A stretch of DNA of 64,000 nucleotides from Hominimerdicola alba 8 (GCF_000178155.2 NZ_ADKM02000091.1:1-64000), one strand, 5' to 3'; shown: positions 9,117 to 18,572, numbered from the stretch's first letter. Made by a program: numbers and translations. The notes: generated by a model from the letters alone, not told the origin.

Positions 9117-9145
9117 ATTATACTACTGTGATATGATAATTTCAA
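9117..9145 (-). promoter_or_regulatory. Promoter of cooS
   Basis: Minus strand: TTGAAA, 17-bp spacer, TATAAT, about 65 bp upstream of the cooS start codon. Confidence 0.7.
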
Positions 9146-9160
9146 TAAGCTGTAACAAAT

Positions 9161-9177
9161 CTTACTAGAATAGTAGG
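9161..9177. promoter_or_regulatory. Operator-like palindrome upstream of cooS
   Basis: CTTACTAGAATAGTAGG, an imperfect palindrome built on TACTA-N3-TAGTA (minus-strand reading), lies 15 bp upstream of the -35 box. Related half-sites (CTTACTAGG and CCTACTTG) surround the promoter of the neighbouring ABC importer at 11.86-11.91 kb. Confidence 0.5.
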
Positions 9178-9327
9178 AGTTTGTTCATAAAATCAGACTC
9201 CCTATTTTGACGTGTATTGCTGATACACCGCACCAAACAGCCTTTCAGCAGGTATTAACGATAGTCGGCGGTCATCTTTTCCACGTCTGCGGCGGGGGAA
9301 AGCGATAAACGACCAAATCGGGACAGA

Positions 9328-10098
9328 TCAGATATTGTATTCGATATAGTCATCGACCTTCATGTTGAACAGCTCGAAAATTTTGTCGCGCACATACAGG
9401 AAATCGTCGTTCGTCCTGTCGCGGTGTGTGCCTAGAGGTACTTTCACTATACTTTTGATGCGTCCGGGGTCTGCCATCATAACAACTATCCTGTCAGCGA
9501 GGAATACCGCTTCTTCGATGTCGTGGGTAACGAATATGATGGTCTTTTTCTCCTCGCGGGATATGCGCAGTATATCCTCCTGCAATTTCATACGGGTGAT
9601 GGCATCAAGCGCACCGAAAGGTTCGTCCATGAAGATGATATCGGGGTCTACCGCCAGCCCCCTTGCTATGGCAACACGCTGCTGCTGACCGCCCGAAAGC
9701 TGTTTGGGGTGGCGTTCCTCATACCCCGAAAGTCCCACAAGGGCGAGGTATTTCTTAGCGGTCTTTTCGCGCTCTTCTTTGGGAATTTTTTTCGACTCCA
9801 GCCCCAGTTCGACATTTTTCAGCACATTTCGCCAGGGGAGCAGACCGTAATTCTGGAAAATGGTTATGTTGTTTATGGATGGCGCTGTGACTTCCTTGCC
9901 GTCTATCTTCACACTGCCGCTGTTGACTTTCTCAACCCCCGCAAGGGCATTGAGCAACGTGCTTTTGCCGCACCCCGACGGTCCCAGCAGGCAGATGAAT
10001 TCGCCTTTTTCTATGTCCAGCGAAACGTGGTCAAGGGCGGTGAACTCTCTGCCGTCCTGCACGTAGTTCTTGCATGCGTCTTTTACTTCAATGTACAT
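9328..10098 (-). CDS. NitT/TauT-family ABC transporter ATP-binding protein
   Basis: Cytoplasmic ATPase of an importer of the nitrate/sulfonate/taurine class. The 256 residues include Walker A GPSGCGKST, signature LSGGQQQR, Walker B IIFMDEPFGALD and the H-loop VTHDIEEAVFLADRI typical of SsuB/TauB. It is the third gene of a binding protein-permease-ATPase operon; its ATG overlaps the permease stop by one base (TGATG). The substrate is not evident. The position beside cooS and the shared promoter palindrome suggest a link to CO dehydrogenase, perhaps supply of an anion or metal-related compound, which is inference. Confidence 0.88.
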   Translation of the reverse strand: MYIEVKDACKNYVQDGREFTALDHVSLDIEKGEFICLLGPSGCGKSTLLNALAGVEKVNSGSVKIDGKEVTAPSINNITIFQNYGLLPWRNVLKNVELGLESKKIPKEEREKTAKKYLALVGLSGYEERHPKQLSGGQQQRVAIARGLAVDPDIIFMDEPFGALDAITRMKLQEDILRISREEKKTIIFVTHDIEEAVFLADRIVVMMADPGRIKSIVKVPLGTHRDRTNDDFLYVRDKIFELFNMKVDDYIEYNI

Positions 10099-10859
10099 CA
10101 GTCAGCACCTCCCCACGATTTTAGTATCAGTTTTTCTATCAGTTTCAGCAGACCGTCAAGCAGTATGCCGATAATGCCTATCACAAGTATGGTGGCAAGC
10201 AGTATATCGGCGCGAATGTTGTTTCGTGCATCGATTATCTGGTAGCCCAGACCCGACTGTGCGCCCACCATCTCGCCTGCCACAAGGAATATCCATGCAG
10301 TGCCCAGCGCCAGATGTATGCCGTTCGCTATCTGGGGGAATGCCGCAGGGAAGATGACTTTCCATGTCAGCGCGGGCTGAGAGATGCCGAAATTCTTCGA
10401 CACTTTCAGGTATATGGGGTCGATGTTTCCCACCGCCGCAACAGTCGAGAGCAGTACGGGGAAGAATGCCGCGATGAAGATTATCACCACCGCAGGCACA
10501 TCACCGATGCCGAAAAGCAGTACTATAAAGGGCATCCAAGCGGTAGGGGAAATGGGTCTTAAAAGCTGGAGGGCGGGGTTGACATACTGAAAGACTTTCG
10601 GCAGTCTGCCGAGTATCAGTCCCAGAAGCACCGCGACTGTCACGGAAGTCAGGTAGCCCGCCGCAAAACGGTACATGCTGGTGCTTATGTTCTCAAAAAG
10701 TTTTCCGTTCTCTATCATCTCGACAAGCGCATCCAGCGCCATTTTCGGTGACGGGAACAGCGCCGCATCATAGTTGCTGACAGTAAACAATATCTGCCAG
10801 ATGATAATAAGTATCGCTATGGATATCACTACATTTTTAAGTGCCAACAGTTTCTTCAT
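10098..10859 (-). CDS. NitT/TauT-family ABC transporter permease
   Basis: Integral membrane permease of the importer, about 253 residues, with at least five hydrophobic segments and the BPD_transp_1 EAA-like loop (region LGTAWIFLVAGEMVGAQSGL), typical of SsuC/TauC proteins. I chose the ATG at 10859 because AAGG lies at a suitable distance; the GTG three codons earlier is almost on top of it. It lies 15 bp after the binding-protein gene and overlaps the ATPase start by one base, so the three are translationally coupled. Confidence 0.87.
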   Translation of the reverse strand: MKKLLALKNVVISIAILIIIWQILFTVSNYDAALFPSPKMALDALVEMIENGKLFENISTSMYRFAAGYLTSVTVAVLLGLILGRLPKVFQYVNPALQLLRPISPTAWMPFIVLLFGIGDVPAVVIIFIAAFFPVLLSTVAAVGNIDPIYLKVSKNFGISQPALTWKVIFPAAFPQIANGIHLALGTAWIFLVAGEMVGAQSGLGYQIIDARNNIRADILLATILVIGIIGILLDGLLKLIEKLILKSWGGAD

Positions 10860-10874
10860 CGGTATCACGCCTTA

Positions 10875-11804
10875 TCAAAAATCATTCTTTACAAAGTCTT
10901 CGTATGCGGGTGGGTTATCTGAAAGCCCGTATTCTTTCACCTTTTCAGCGAGGGTGTTGTATATATCTTCGGTTATTTCGAGGTCGCTGTAGGATATCCA
11001 CTGGAGCGATATATCCAGCACCTCATCAGACTGGCTGAGGTATTTTTTCGCCAATTCTTTCGCCTTTTCCTTGTCAAGGGCGTTGCCTGCCGCCTTGTAG
11101 CTGTCAACGAACTCCTTAGCATCATCGGGGCGTTCGTCTATAAACTTGTCAGTCAGCACCAGTCCGCAGCAGAGTGAGTTTTCCCACAGTTCTTCCGAAC
11201 GGAACAGCACCTTGCCCGCCCCAAGCGAAACGCCCATAGCGCCGAAAGGTTCAGCCACGCAGTAGCCGTCTATCTGTTCGCTTGCCAGTGCTGACGGCAT
11301 CTCGGTGGGGGCAAGTTCGGTTATATTCAGGTCATCAGTGGTAAGCCCCGCAGTGGCAAGTGCATCGTTCAGCAGTATGTTGTGCGAGGACTGCCTGTGA
11401 GGTATCGCAAAAGTCTTGCCCTTTAAGTCGGCGGCAGAACCGATGTCGTTTGAAACGACTATCACGTTGCCGTCCCTGTGACCCAGCGCAACAGCCTTAA
11501 GCCCGATGCCCTCCTGCTTTGATTTCATTGCCAGTTCTATCAGCACCGATGCGCCGTCAACGCGGTTGGAATTGAGTGCATCGAGCAGTTCAGCCCATGA
11601 ACCGTACTTGACAAGTTCTACCTTTACGCCCGACTTTTCTTCCAGTTCTTCGGCTTCCTCCAGCACCGCCAGCGAGTGGGTGATGGGCAGGTAAGCTATC
11701 TTGACGGTGTTGCCGTCATCGCCGCCCTTGTCCGATTTCCCGCAGGAAACGGCGGAAAATGCCAGTGTCAGCGCAAGTATCGAGGATAAAAATTTTTTCT
11801 TCAT
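10875..11804 (-). CDS. NitT/TauT-type substrate-binding lipoprotein
   Basis: Extracytoplasmic solute receptor anchored as a lipoprotein: the signal peptide ends in the lipobox AVSC at about residue 21. The fold signature of NMT1/SsuA-like proteins is visible (KIAYLPITHSLAV near the start, DLKGKTFAIPHRQSSH in the middle, QIDGYCVAEPFGA around residue 200). The IPHRQSSH and CVAEPFGA motifs occur in NrtA/CmpA-like oxyanion receptors, so an anion substrate is plausible but unproven. It is the first gene of the operon, with a perfect promoter carrying a 17-bp palindrome over its -35 box. Confidence 0.87.
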   Translation of the reverse strand: MKKKFLSSILALTLAFSAVSCGKSDKGGDDGNTVKIAYLPITHSLAVLEEAEELEEKSGVKVELVKYGSWAELLDALNSNRVDGASVLIELAMKSKQEGIGLKAVALGHRDGNVIVVSNDIGSAADLKGKTFAIPHRQSSHNILLNDALATAGLTTDDLNITELAPTEMPSALASEQIDGYCVAEPFGAMGVSLGAGKVLFRSEELWENSLCCGLVLTDKFIDERPDDAKEFVDSYKAAGNALDKEKAKELAKKYLSQSDEVLDISLQWISYSDLEITEDIYNTLAEKVKEYGLSDNPPAYEDFVKNDF

Positions 11805-11875
11805 ATAAGATCTTCCTTTCGTTATCTGATAGGCTCTGAAATTAATAAGAAAACATATCGTCTTACTAGGATATG

Positions 11876-11904
11876 ATTATACACTATAAACTCCTACTTG
11901 TCAA
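11876..11904 (-). promoter_or_regulatory. Promoter of the NitT/TauT-type importer operon
   Basis: Minus strand: TTGACA, 17-bp spacer, TATAAT. The -35 box lies inside the palindrome at 11893-11909. Confidence 0.85.
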
Positions 11905-11909
11905 GTAGG
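11893..11909. promoter_or_regulatory. 17-bp operator palindrome over the -35 box
   Basis: CCTACTTG and CAAGTAGG are perfect 8-bp arms around one central base. The palindrome covers the -35 hexamer of the importer promoter, a typical repressor position. A further CTTACTAGG half-site lies at 11862-11870, near the expected transcription start. Similar sequence lies upstream of cooS. Confidence 0.7.
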
Positions 11910-12058
11910 TTTACCATGAAATTTTCCAAATCGGGAAATTTGACCATTTGTTTCCACAAATCGGACTGCGCTTTGTGCAAGATCATTGAAAGGGTGCTGA
12001 AAGTACACAGCGTTCGGTGGTGTGGCTGAAATATCCCGATAAATTTGCATTTTCAGGA

Positions 12059-12087
12059 TTGAAAATTGATTTTGGATATGTTATAAT
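12059..12087 (+). promoter_or_regulatory. Promoter of the GH9 cellulase gene
   Basis: TTGAAA, 17-bp spacer, TATAAT, leaving a leader of about 130 nt before the start codon at 12222. I recognise no riboswitch in the leader. Confidence 0.75.
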
Positions 12088-12221
12088 ATATAACAGCGTG
12101 TTTTTTTAGGGTAAAAAGCCTTGTTTATTATGAGGCAGTCTGTATACGGTTTTCGCTTTCACGGCTGAATGTTTTGGCGGGGAAGTGTGTGCTGTTTGAT
12201 TTGAGTAAGGAGAGTAATATC

Positions 12222-14960
12222 ATGTCAAAAGGAATATTAAAGCGCGTCCTTTCTGCGGCGGCAGCGGCGGTGCTGACTATGAACAGTACTGCGGCGCTGG
12301 GCGTTTTTGCGGGTCAGCAGTTGGGGCAGACGGATTTTGATGACGGCGTGGGTCTGCCCTGGCACATCTGCGAGTCTACCACAGGCGAGATGGATTTCGA
12401 TATCGCTGACGGCAAGTACAAGATAACCATAGTCAATCCGGGCGGCGCTTCCAACGGCGGTGAGGACAGGTGGGACTGTCAGTTCCGCCACCGGGGACTC
12501 AAGATAGTTTCCGGTCACCAGTACAAGGTGTCATACGAGATAACACCGTCAAACAGCGGCAAATACTACACTAAAATAGGCAACCTTGACGGCGACGTTG
12601 AGGTGTGGCACAACATGTCCAACGGCTATGACCTTGACAGCACATGGGATCCGATACCCATCGGCGCAAATGAAACCAAGAAAGTCGAGGTGACTTTCAC
12701 CGCTTCACAGAATATCGATGTGGCAGAGTGGGCTTTCCATCTGGGCGGTGATGGTCAGTATACTCCGGGCGGCTGTTTTCCTGCGGGTACTGTCATCACC
12801 TTTGACAACATGTCGCTTATCGACCTTACAAGTGATGAGAACGACTACGTTTTCCCCGAAGTGTGGCAGAGGGCGGATATCCTGACAAATCAGGTGGGCT
12901 ATTTTGCTGAACGTGAGAAGAAAGCGACCCTGCTGTGTACCGACAAGGACGAGGTCGGCTTTGAACTTATAGACGAGTCGGGCGACAGTGTCTACGAGGG
13001 CAAGAGCGAGTATTTCGGCTATGACGAGGATTCGGAGGACACTGTGCATATCCTCGATTTTTCGGATTTTGACGGCAGCGGCACTTTTCATATCGAAGCC
13101 GACAACGGCGCTGTCAGCCGTGATTTCAAGGTGTTCGCAAAGGACGAAGTCAGCGACTATTCGGCTATGCTTTATGATTCGCTCAACTATTTTTACCAGA
13201 ATCGAAGCGGCATCGAAATAAAGGAAGAGTATATCAGTTCGGGCGACAAGTCCTCATTGGCGCGTGCGGCGGGTCACACCACCGATAATGCCGAAATACA
13301 GCAGACATGGGGCTACAGCGGCACAAGCGGCACTGTAGATGTGACAGGCGGCTGGTACGATGCGGGCGATCACGGCAAGTACACAGTCAACGGCGGTCTT
13401 TCACTGTGGATGCTTCAGGATCTCTACGAATTTTTTGTGTACACAGGCAACGAAAAGATCTTCGCTGACGGCTCGATGATAATACCCGAAAGCGGCAACG
13501 GCTTCCCCGACCTGCTTGACGAAGCGAGGTGGGAGATGGAATGGATGCTGAAAATGCAGATAGACGGCGGCGACTATTCGGGCATGGCTTACCACAAAGC
13601 CCATGACGAAACATGGACAGGTCTGGGCGTAGCCCCCGCCGATGACGATAAAAAGCGTATAATCAAGCCCCAAACGACTGCCGCTACTCTGAACCTCGCG
13701 GCTTGTGCGGCGCAGTCGGCAAGGCTGTGGGAAGACCTTGACAAGGAGTTTTCCGACAAGTGCCTCGATGCCGCAGAAAAGGCATATGAAGCCGCCAAAA
13801 AGCACCCAGACATGTACGCACCCCTCGATGAGAGCGTAGGCGGCGGCGCTTACGGCGACAACGATGTTACAGATGAATTCTATTGGGCGGCTATGGAACT
13901 TTATGTGTCAACAGGCAAGGATAACTACCTCAAAGATGCTGAAAAGTCCGATTTTTACATGACAGTTCCCGTAACGCTGGGCGGCGGTGAGAGCGTTGAC
14001 ACGGTTGGTACTTTTGACTGGGGCAACACTGCGGCTCTGGGTACTTTCACCGCTCTGCTGAACTTTGAAAGTTTCGATGATGTCAAAAAGGCTGAAAAGT
14101 CACTGAAAGAAGCGGCTGACCACTACCTTGATACAGAGAACGCACAGGGCTTCGGTCTGCCGTATGGTCAGAGCACCCTCAGCTATAACGACAAGGACAA
14201 GGGCTACCTCTGGGGCTCAAATTCATTCGTGGCAGACAATGCCATCGTGCTGGCTTTTGCCGCTGTCATGAACGAAGATGACAGCTATACCGATGGTGCT
14301 TTGCAGGGTCTTGACTACCTGCTGGGCAGAAATGCTATGGACTATTCTTATGTTACAGGCTACGGCACGCACACCACTGAAAATCCCCACCACCGCTGGT
14401 GGTCGAACCAGATAGATGACGCATTCCCGAAAGCGCCCTGCGGCGTGCTTTCAGGCGGACCAAACTCAGGCATGCAGGACCCGTGGGTCAGGGGCATGGG
14501 CTGGAAAAAGGGCGAGATAGCTCCCCAGAAGTGCTATGTTGACCACGTTGAGGCTTGGTGCGTCAACGAGTGTACTATAAACTGGAATGCTTCTCTCGCA
14601 TGGCTGACTGCTTTCTCGGCGCTGAATGCCGAAATTAAACCGGGTGAGGGCGGCAAGGATATAGGTGTCGAAAATGACGGCGGCGGTGCTTCAAGTACCG
14701 AAAAGACCACATATGACGAGGAAAAGGCAGAAGAGAACGCGGCTAAGTCGGGCAAGTCTGCCAAGTCAAGGTCTTCCGCAAAGGACGCTGATGATGAAAA
14801 TGGCGAGGGCATCAGCAGTACAAAGCTGGTGGTCATAATCGTGGCGGCTGTGGCGGTCATCATACTTATCATCGCGACATATGTGTTCATTTTCGAGATG
14901 ACAAAGCTGAACCGCCAGAGTCAGAACAACAATAACGGCAATAACGGCGACGATAAATAA
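12222..14960 (+). CDS. GH9 endoglucanase, membrane-anchored, with CBM4-like and Ig-like modules
   Basis: A 912-residue exported cellulase hydrolysing beta-1,4-glucan. Order of parts: signal peptide (residues 1-33); a CBM4/9-like carbohydrate-binding domain (about 35-200); the Ig-like CelD_N domain (about 215-310, starting ILTNQVGYF); and the GH9 catalytic domain (about 315-815). The catalytic-base motif DAGDH is at about 380-384, NPHHRWW lies near the active site, and the general-acid Glu is in VNECTINWNA at about 782. A Ser/Lys/Asp-rich linker and one transmembrane helix (about 862-884) with a short Asn-rich tail follow. The C-terminal helix suggests cell-surface anchoring rather than release or dockerin attachment. 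The ATG at 12222 follows AAGGAGAG; an upstream in-frame start lacks a site and would precede the signal peptide. Confidence 0.92.
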   Translation: MSKGILKRVLSAAAAAVLTMNSTAALGVFAGQQLGQTDFDDGVGLPWHICESTTGEMDFDIADGKYKITIVNPGGASNGGEDRWDCQFRHRGLKIVSGHQYKVSYEITPSNSGKYYTKIGNLDGDVEVWHNMSNGYDLDSTWDPIPIGANETKKVEVTFTASQNIDVAEWAFHLGGDGQYTPGGCFPAGTVITFDNMSLIDLTSDENDYVFPEVWQRADILTNQVGYFAEREKKATLLCTDKDEVGFELIDESGDSVYEGKSEYFGYDEDSEDTVHILDFSDFDGSGTFHIEADNGAVSRDFKVFAKDEVSDYSAMLYDSLNYFYQNRSGIEIKEEYISSGDKSSLARAAGHTTDNAEIQQTWGYSGTSGTVDVTGGWYDAGDHGKYTVNGGLSLWMLQDLYEFFVYTGNEKIFADGSMIIPESGNGFPDLLDEARWEMEWMLKMQIDGGDYSGMAYHKAHDETWTGLGVAPADDDKKRIIKPQTTAATLNLAACAAQSARLWEDLDKEFSDKCLDAAEKAYEAAKKHPDMYAPLDESVGGGAYGDNDVTDEFYWAAMELYVSTGKDNYLKDAEKSDFYMTVPVTLGGGESVDTVGTFDWGNTAALGTFTALLNFESFDDVKKAEKSLKEAADHYLDTENAQGFGLPYGQSTLSYNDKDKGYLWGSNSFVADNAIVLAFAAVMNEDDSYTDGALQGLDYLLGRNAMDYSYVTGYGTHTTENPHHRWWSNQIDDAFPKAPCGVLSGGPNSGMQDPWVRGMGWKKGEIAPQKCYVDHVEAWCVNECTINWNASLAWLTAFSALNAEIKPGEGGKDIGVENDGGGASSTEKTTYDEEKAEENAAKSGKSAKSRSSAKDADDENGEGISSTKLVVIIVAAVAVIILIIATYVFIFEMTKLNRQSQNNNNGNNGDDK

Positions 14961-15000
14961 CGTGGTCATCACGCTGAAAAAACAGCGATAACAACGCAAA

Positions 15001-15037
15001 AGGCAGCACCCGCAGATATCGGGGTGCTGCCTTTCGG
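15001..15037. terminator. Bidirectional terminator between GH9 and the ABC operon
   Basis: AAAGGCAGCACCC pairs with GGGTGCTGCCTTT; T-runs occur on both sides, serving the convergent GH9 and ABC genes. Confidence 0.75.
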
Positions 15038-15094
15038 TTTTTGGAATGTATTTTTTGAAGTATAAGCTATGTTTACAATAAGCGGGAGCGCTTG

Positions 15095-16828
15095 TTATAA
15101 TCTCCAGGAAGCCGCTTCGCGCCTGTTTTCGACAAAGCTGCGGTAGATTCCGCCTGCTGCCATAAGCTGTTCGTGAGTGCCCTGCTGGGCTATCTTTCCG
15201 CCGCTGATGACCAGTATGTTGTCAGCACTGCGGACAGTCTTTAACCTGTGGGCTATCATAATTATGGTCTTTTCCTTTGTCAGCGCTTCGACCGCTTTCA
15301 TAAGTTCAGCTTCGTTTTCGGGGTCAACGTTGGCAGTGGCTTCGTCAAGTACTATTATCGGCGCATCTTTCATGATGGCGCGTGCTATGGATATCCTCTG
15401 CTTCTCGCCGCCCGAAAGTGAAGCGCCGCCCTCACCGATGACCGTGTCGTAGCCATCGGGCAGCTGCATTATGAAATCGTGGCAGCAGGCTTTTTTTGCC
15501 GCTTCTATGACCTTCTCCATCGGCGCATCGGGCTGACCGAAGCGTATGTTGTTGGCGATGGTGTCAGCAAACAGGTACACCCGCTGGAACACGAAGCTGT
15601 AGTTTTTCATCAGTGCGTCCATGCTGTAGTCGCGTACATCTCTGCCATCAAGGGTGACCTTTCCCGTGTCAACGTCCCAGAATCGCGACAGCAGGGAAGT
15701 CAGCGTTGTCTTGCCGCCGCCCGAAGGTCCTACTATGGCGGTGGTGGTGCGCTGTGGTATATCGAGGGATATGCCGTCTATTATCTTTCTCTTTTCGTAT
15801 GCAAAGCTGATGTTCTCAGCCTTTATGGAGAAGTGTGCGGGGGCGATATCCTCGCCCGAAATATCCATCTGCGGGGTGTCGAGTATCTCCTGCGCCTGCG
15901 AAACGCAGACATCTACAGTTCTCAGCATAGCCGAGTAGTTGCCCGCAGTGTCAAGCTGTGCATAGATAAGGTAAGAACTGATTATCATTATTATGGTGGT
16001 CAGCAAGTCCATGCTGCCGTTTATGTGCAGCAGTACCGATGCCAGTACGATGACAGTGCCCACCGCTTTCAGCCAGAAACTCTGCATGGTCATGAAAGGT
16101 ATCAGCTTTAATTCCATAGCGGAGTTAGCATTCTCGTTCTCGTCTATGGCAACGTTCAGTTCGCGGCTGCGGCTTCCTGTCAGATTGAAAGTCTTTACCT
16201 CAAAAATGCCCTGAATGTATTCGATGACTTTCGCTACCAGCGCCGCGTCCTTTTTCTGCTTTTCCTTTGCCATACCTGCCGAAACTTTCATCATGCCGCT
16301 GTTTATCATAAAGAACACGACCAGTCCGCCGCAGAGTATCAGCCCGATGCGCCAGTCATAGAATAACAGCATCAGCGTTATCACAGCAGTTGCCAGCAGT
16401 CCCGAGCAAACCAGCATGACAACTCGTGTGGCTACATTTTCAAGGTTCTGCATTGTGTTGGTGGTCACAGACATTATCTGCCCCAGACTGTTGTCATTGT
16501 AGTAACCCATCGGCAGATATCTCAGGTGTTCGGCTATCTGCATGCGCTTGTCGGCACATGTGCTGTAGCCGCCCTCAGTTTGCAGCATGGTGCTTTTTGA
16601 TTTGAATATGCCCGAACCGATAACGCTCACAAGCATTATCCCAAGACAGGTCAGGCAGGTCTTTTTTGTGACATTCCCCTCCAGCAGTGCCTTTATCATG
16701 CAGGATATGGCAGGTATCTTGAGTGCTTCAAATATCGCCTGAAAGAGGTTCAGCACTATGGATATGTAAAAGCGCTTTCTGTCCTCCTCGTTGCAGAAAT
16801 CAAAGAAGTTTTTCAGTATCTTAAACAT
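15095..16828 (-). CDS. ABC transporter, fused membrane/ATP-binding protein (second of a pair)
   Basis: A half-transporter of 577 residues: six membrane helices in the first 320 residues, then a nucleotide-binding domain with Walker A GPSGGGKTT, signature LSGGEKQR and Walker B IIVLDEATANVDPENE. The best start is the ATG at 16828 (MFKILKNFF), which overlaps the preceding gene by 8 bp; the frame is open 36 codons further upstream but that stretch lies over the preceding gene. With its partner it probably forms a heterodimer of the YbtP/YbtQ-IrtAB type, a group with importers of siderophores despite the exporter fold. The substrate is inferred only from this resemblance. Confidence 0.85.
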   Translation of the reverse strand: MFKILKNFFDFCNEEDRKRFYISIVLNLFQAIFEALKIPAISCMIKALLEGNVTKKTCLTCLGIMLVSVIGSGIFKSKSTMLQTEGGYSTCADKRMQIAEHLRYLPMGYYNDNSLGQIMSVTTNTMQNLENVATRVVMLVCSGLLATAVITLMLLFYDWRIGLILCGGLVVFFMINSGMMKVSAGMAKEKQKKDAALVAKVIEYIQGIFEVKTFNLTGSRSRELNVAIDENENANSAMELKLIPFMTMQSFWLKAVGTVIVLASVLLHINGSMDLLTTIIMIISSYLIYAQLDTAGNYSAMLRTVDVCVSQAQEILDTPQMDISGEDIAPAHFSIKAENISFAYEKRKIIDGISLDIPQRTTTAIVGPSGGGKTTLTSLLSRFWDVDTGKVTLDGRDVRDYSMDALMKNYSFVFQRVYLFADTIANNIRFGQPDAPMEKVIEAAKKACCHDFIMQLPDGYDTVIGEGGASLSGGEKQRISIARAIMKDAPIIVLDEATANVDPENEAELMKAVEALTKEKTIIMIAHRLKTVRSADNILVISGGKIAQQGTHEQLMAAGGIYRSFVENRREAASWRL

Positions 16829-18572
16829 CTTCTTCACCGTCCTTTGCCGAGATGTGTGCCGCCCACATCGAACTGTACAGCCCGCCCTTTGACAGCAGTT
16901 CATCATGTGTGCCCTGTTCCGCGATATTGCCGTCATTTATCACGTAAAGTCTGTCAGCGTTCTTTACGGTAGAAAGCCTGTGTGCTATGACGATAAGTGT
17001 CTTGCCCTCGACCAGCTTTGCCACACTGCGCTGTATCACCGCTTCGTTTTCGGGGTCGGTGTAGGCAGTGGCTTCATCAAGTATGACGATATCTGCGTTT
17101 TTCAGCATTGCCCTCGCGATGGAGATGCGCTGGCGCTCGCCGCCCGAAAGGTGTCCGCCCGATGTGCCGACCACTGTGTCGTAGCCGTTTTCAAGCCCCA
17201 TTATGAAGTCGTGACAACCGCACTTTTTAGCGGCTTCTTCGACTTCCTTATCGGTGGCTGTACGGTCGCCCAGCCTTATGTTCTCGCGCACCGTCAGGTC
17301 AAACAGGAAATTATCCTGCGAAACATAAGCTATGCGCTTGTTGTATTCATCAAAGGGGATATCTTTTATATCGACTCCGCCCAGTGAGATACTGCCGCTG
17401 TCAACGTCCCAGAGGCTCGCTATAAGCCTTGCAACGGTTGATTTGCCGCTTCCCGACGGTCCGACGAATGCGGCAAATCCGCCGCCGTGTATCGTCATAG
17501 ATATGCCGTGAAGTATCTCCTTGTCAGAGTAGGAGAAATGCACGTTGTCAAGCACTATGTCGCCGCCCTTGATGGTCTTTGTCAGCTTTTCGGGGCGAAC
17601 CATCTCAGGGGCATCGATTATGTTCCTGACCTCTGTCACGATGGTGTCCATCTGTGCTATGTCGTCAGAGTATGACATAACGCCGATAAGTGGTTCGATA
17701 AGCCCGACCGTCAGTATGATGACGGTGATGAAGTCTGTATTGCTTATGGTGCCGCGCATTGCCATTATACCGCCTATCGGCAGTACCGAAAGCATGGTAG
17801 CTGGCATTATGCACATGGCAAACGTCATGTATACGTTGCACTTGCGCATCCAGTCAACGAAGCTGGCTGCACTCTCTTTTGCGGCGGCGGCGAACTTCTC
17901 GTAGCTTGACTGTGCCTTGCCGAACACCTTTATCACCTCAATGCCGTTGATGTACTCGGTGGTAACAGCGTTGAGGGCTTTTGTCGCCCTTACCGTCCTG
18001 CCGTAGTTCTCCTCATAGCCGAACATCATAAGTGCATAGCAGACAAGTCCCAGCGGAACGGTTATCAGCGCCGCAAGACCCAGCTTCCAGCTGATGGTAA
18101 AGGCGTAGATGAGTATTATTATCGGTGCGCCGATGCCTGTGGTAAATTCGGGCAGTATGTGCGCGAGAGTAGTTTCGATGCTGTCTATGCGCTCAACTAT
18201 GGTGCTTTTCAGTGCGCCCGACGGCTGACTGATAACATCGCCCAGCGGCATCTTAGCCAGCTTGTCAAGTGCTTTCTTGCGTATTACCGCCAGCGTGTGG
18301 AAGGTGGCAAGGTGAGAATTTGCAGTACTCAGTGCATGGAACAGCGAACGCCCCAGCCAGAGCACCAGTATTATCACACAGTCGGTGATGTATGCGCCCT
18401 TGTCAGTGCTGCCCGCCAGCAGTGCCTTTACTATCCTTGCGATGAAGTAGTACGGCACTATGCCGCATAATGTGCTGACTGCCGCAAGTATCACACTCAG
18501 CACGAATTTTCCTTTTCGCTCGCCCGACTGACCCAGCAGCCACCCGAAAGAGCCGTTTTTGTCCTTTCCCAC
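16821..18572 (-). CDS. ABC transporter, fused membrane/ATP-binding protein (first of a pair)
   Basis: A half-transporter of 583 residues with an N-terminal six-helix domain and a C-terminal ATPase (Walker A GPSGSGKST, signature LSGGERQR, Walker B IVILDEATAYTDPENE). It starts with GTG at 18572, preceded by GGAGG, and this codon overlaps the TAG stop of the AraC gene by one base, so translation is coupled. It pairs with the next gene. The operon order is S component, AraC regulator, ABC1, ABC2. A metal-box-like palindrome lies upstream of the operon, fitting an iron- or siderophore-related role, which remains inference. Confidence 0.85.
   Translation of the reverse strand: MGKDKNGSFGWLLGQSGERKGKFVLSVILAAVSTLCGIVPYYFIARIVKALLAGSTDKGAYITDCVIILVLWLGRSLFHALSTANSHLATFHTLAVIRKKALDKLAKMPLGDVISQPSGALKSTIVERIDSIETTLAHILPEFTTGIGAPIIILIYAFTISWKLGLAALITVPLGLVCYALMMFGYEENYGRTVRATKALNAVTTEYINGIEVIKVFGKAQSSYEKFAAAAKESAASFVDWMRKCNVYMTFAMCIMPATMLSVLPIGGIMAMRGTISNTDFITVIILTVGLIEPLIGVMSYSDDIAQMDTIVTEVRNIIDAPEMVRPEKLTKTIKGGDIVLDNVHFSYSDKEILHGISMTIHGGGFAAFVGPSGSGKSTVARLIASLWDVDSGSISLGGVDIKDIPFDEYNKRIAYVSQDNFLFDLTVRENIRLGDRTATDKEVEEAAKKCGCHDFIMGLENGYDTVVGTSGGHLSGGERQRISIARAMLKNADIVILDEATAYTDPENEAVIQRSVAKLVEGKTLIVIAHRLSTVKNADRLYVINDGNIAEQGTHDELLSKGGLYSSMWAAHISAKDGEEDV

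Noticed and set aside
6898-11804. Complete Wood-Ljungdahl or CO-oxidation operon
   Set aside because: Only cooS is present; no acetyl-CoA synthase, corrinoid protein, cooF, cooC or hydrogenase genes lie nearby.
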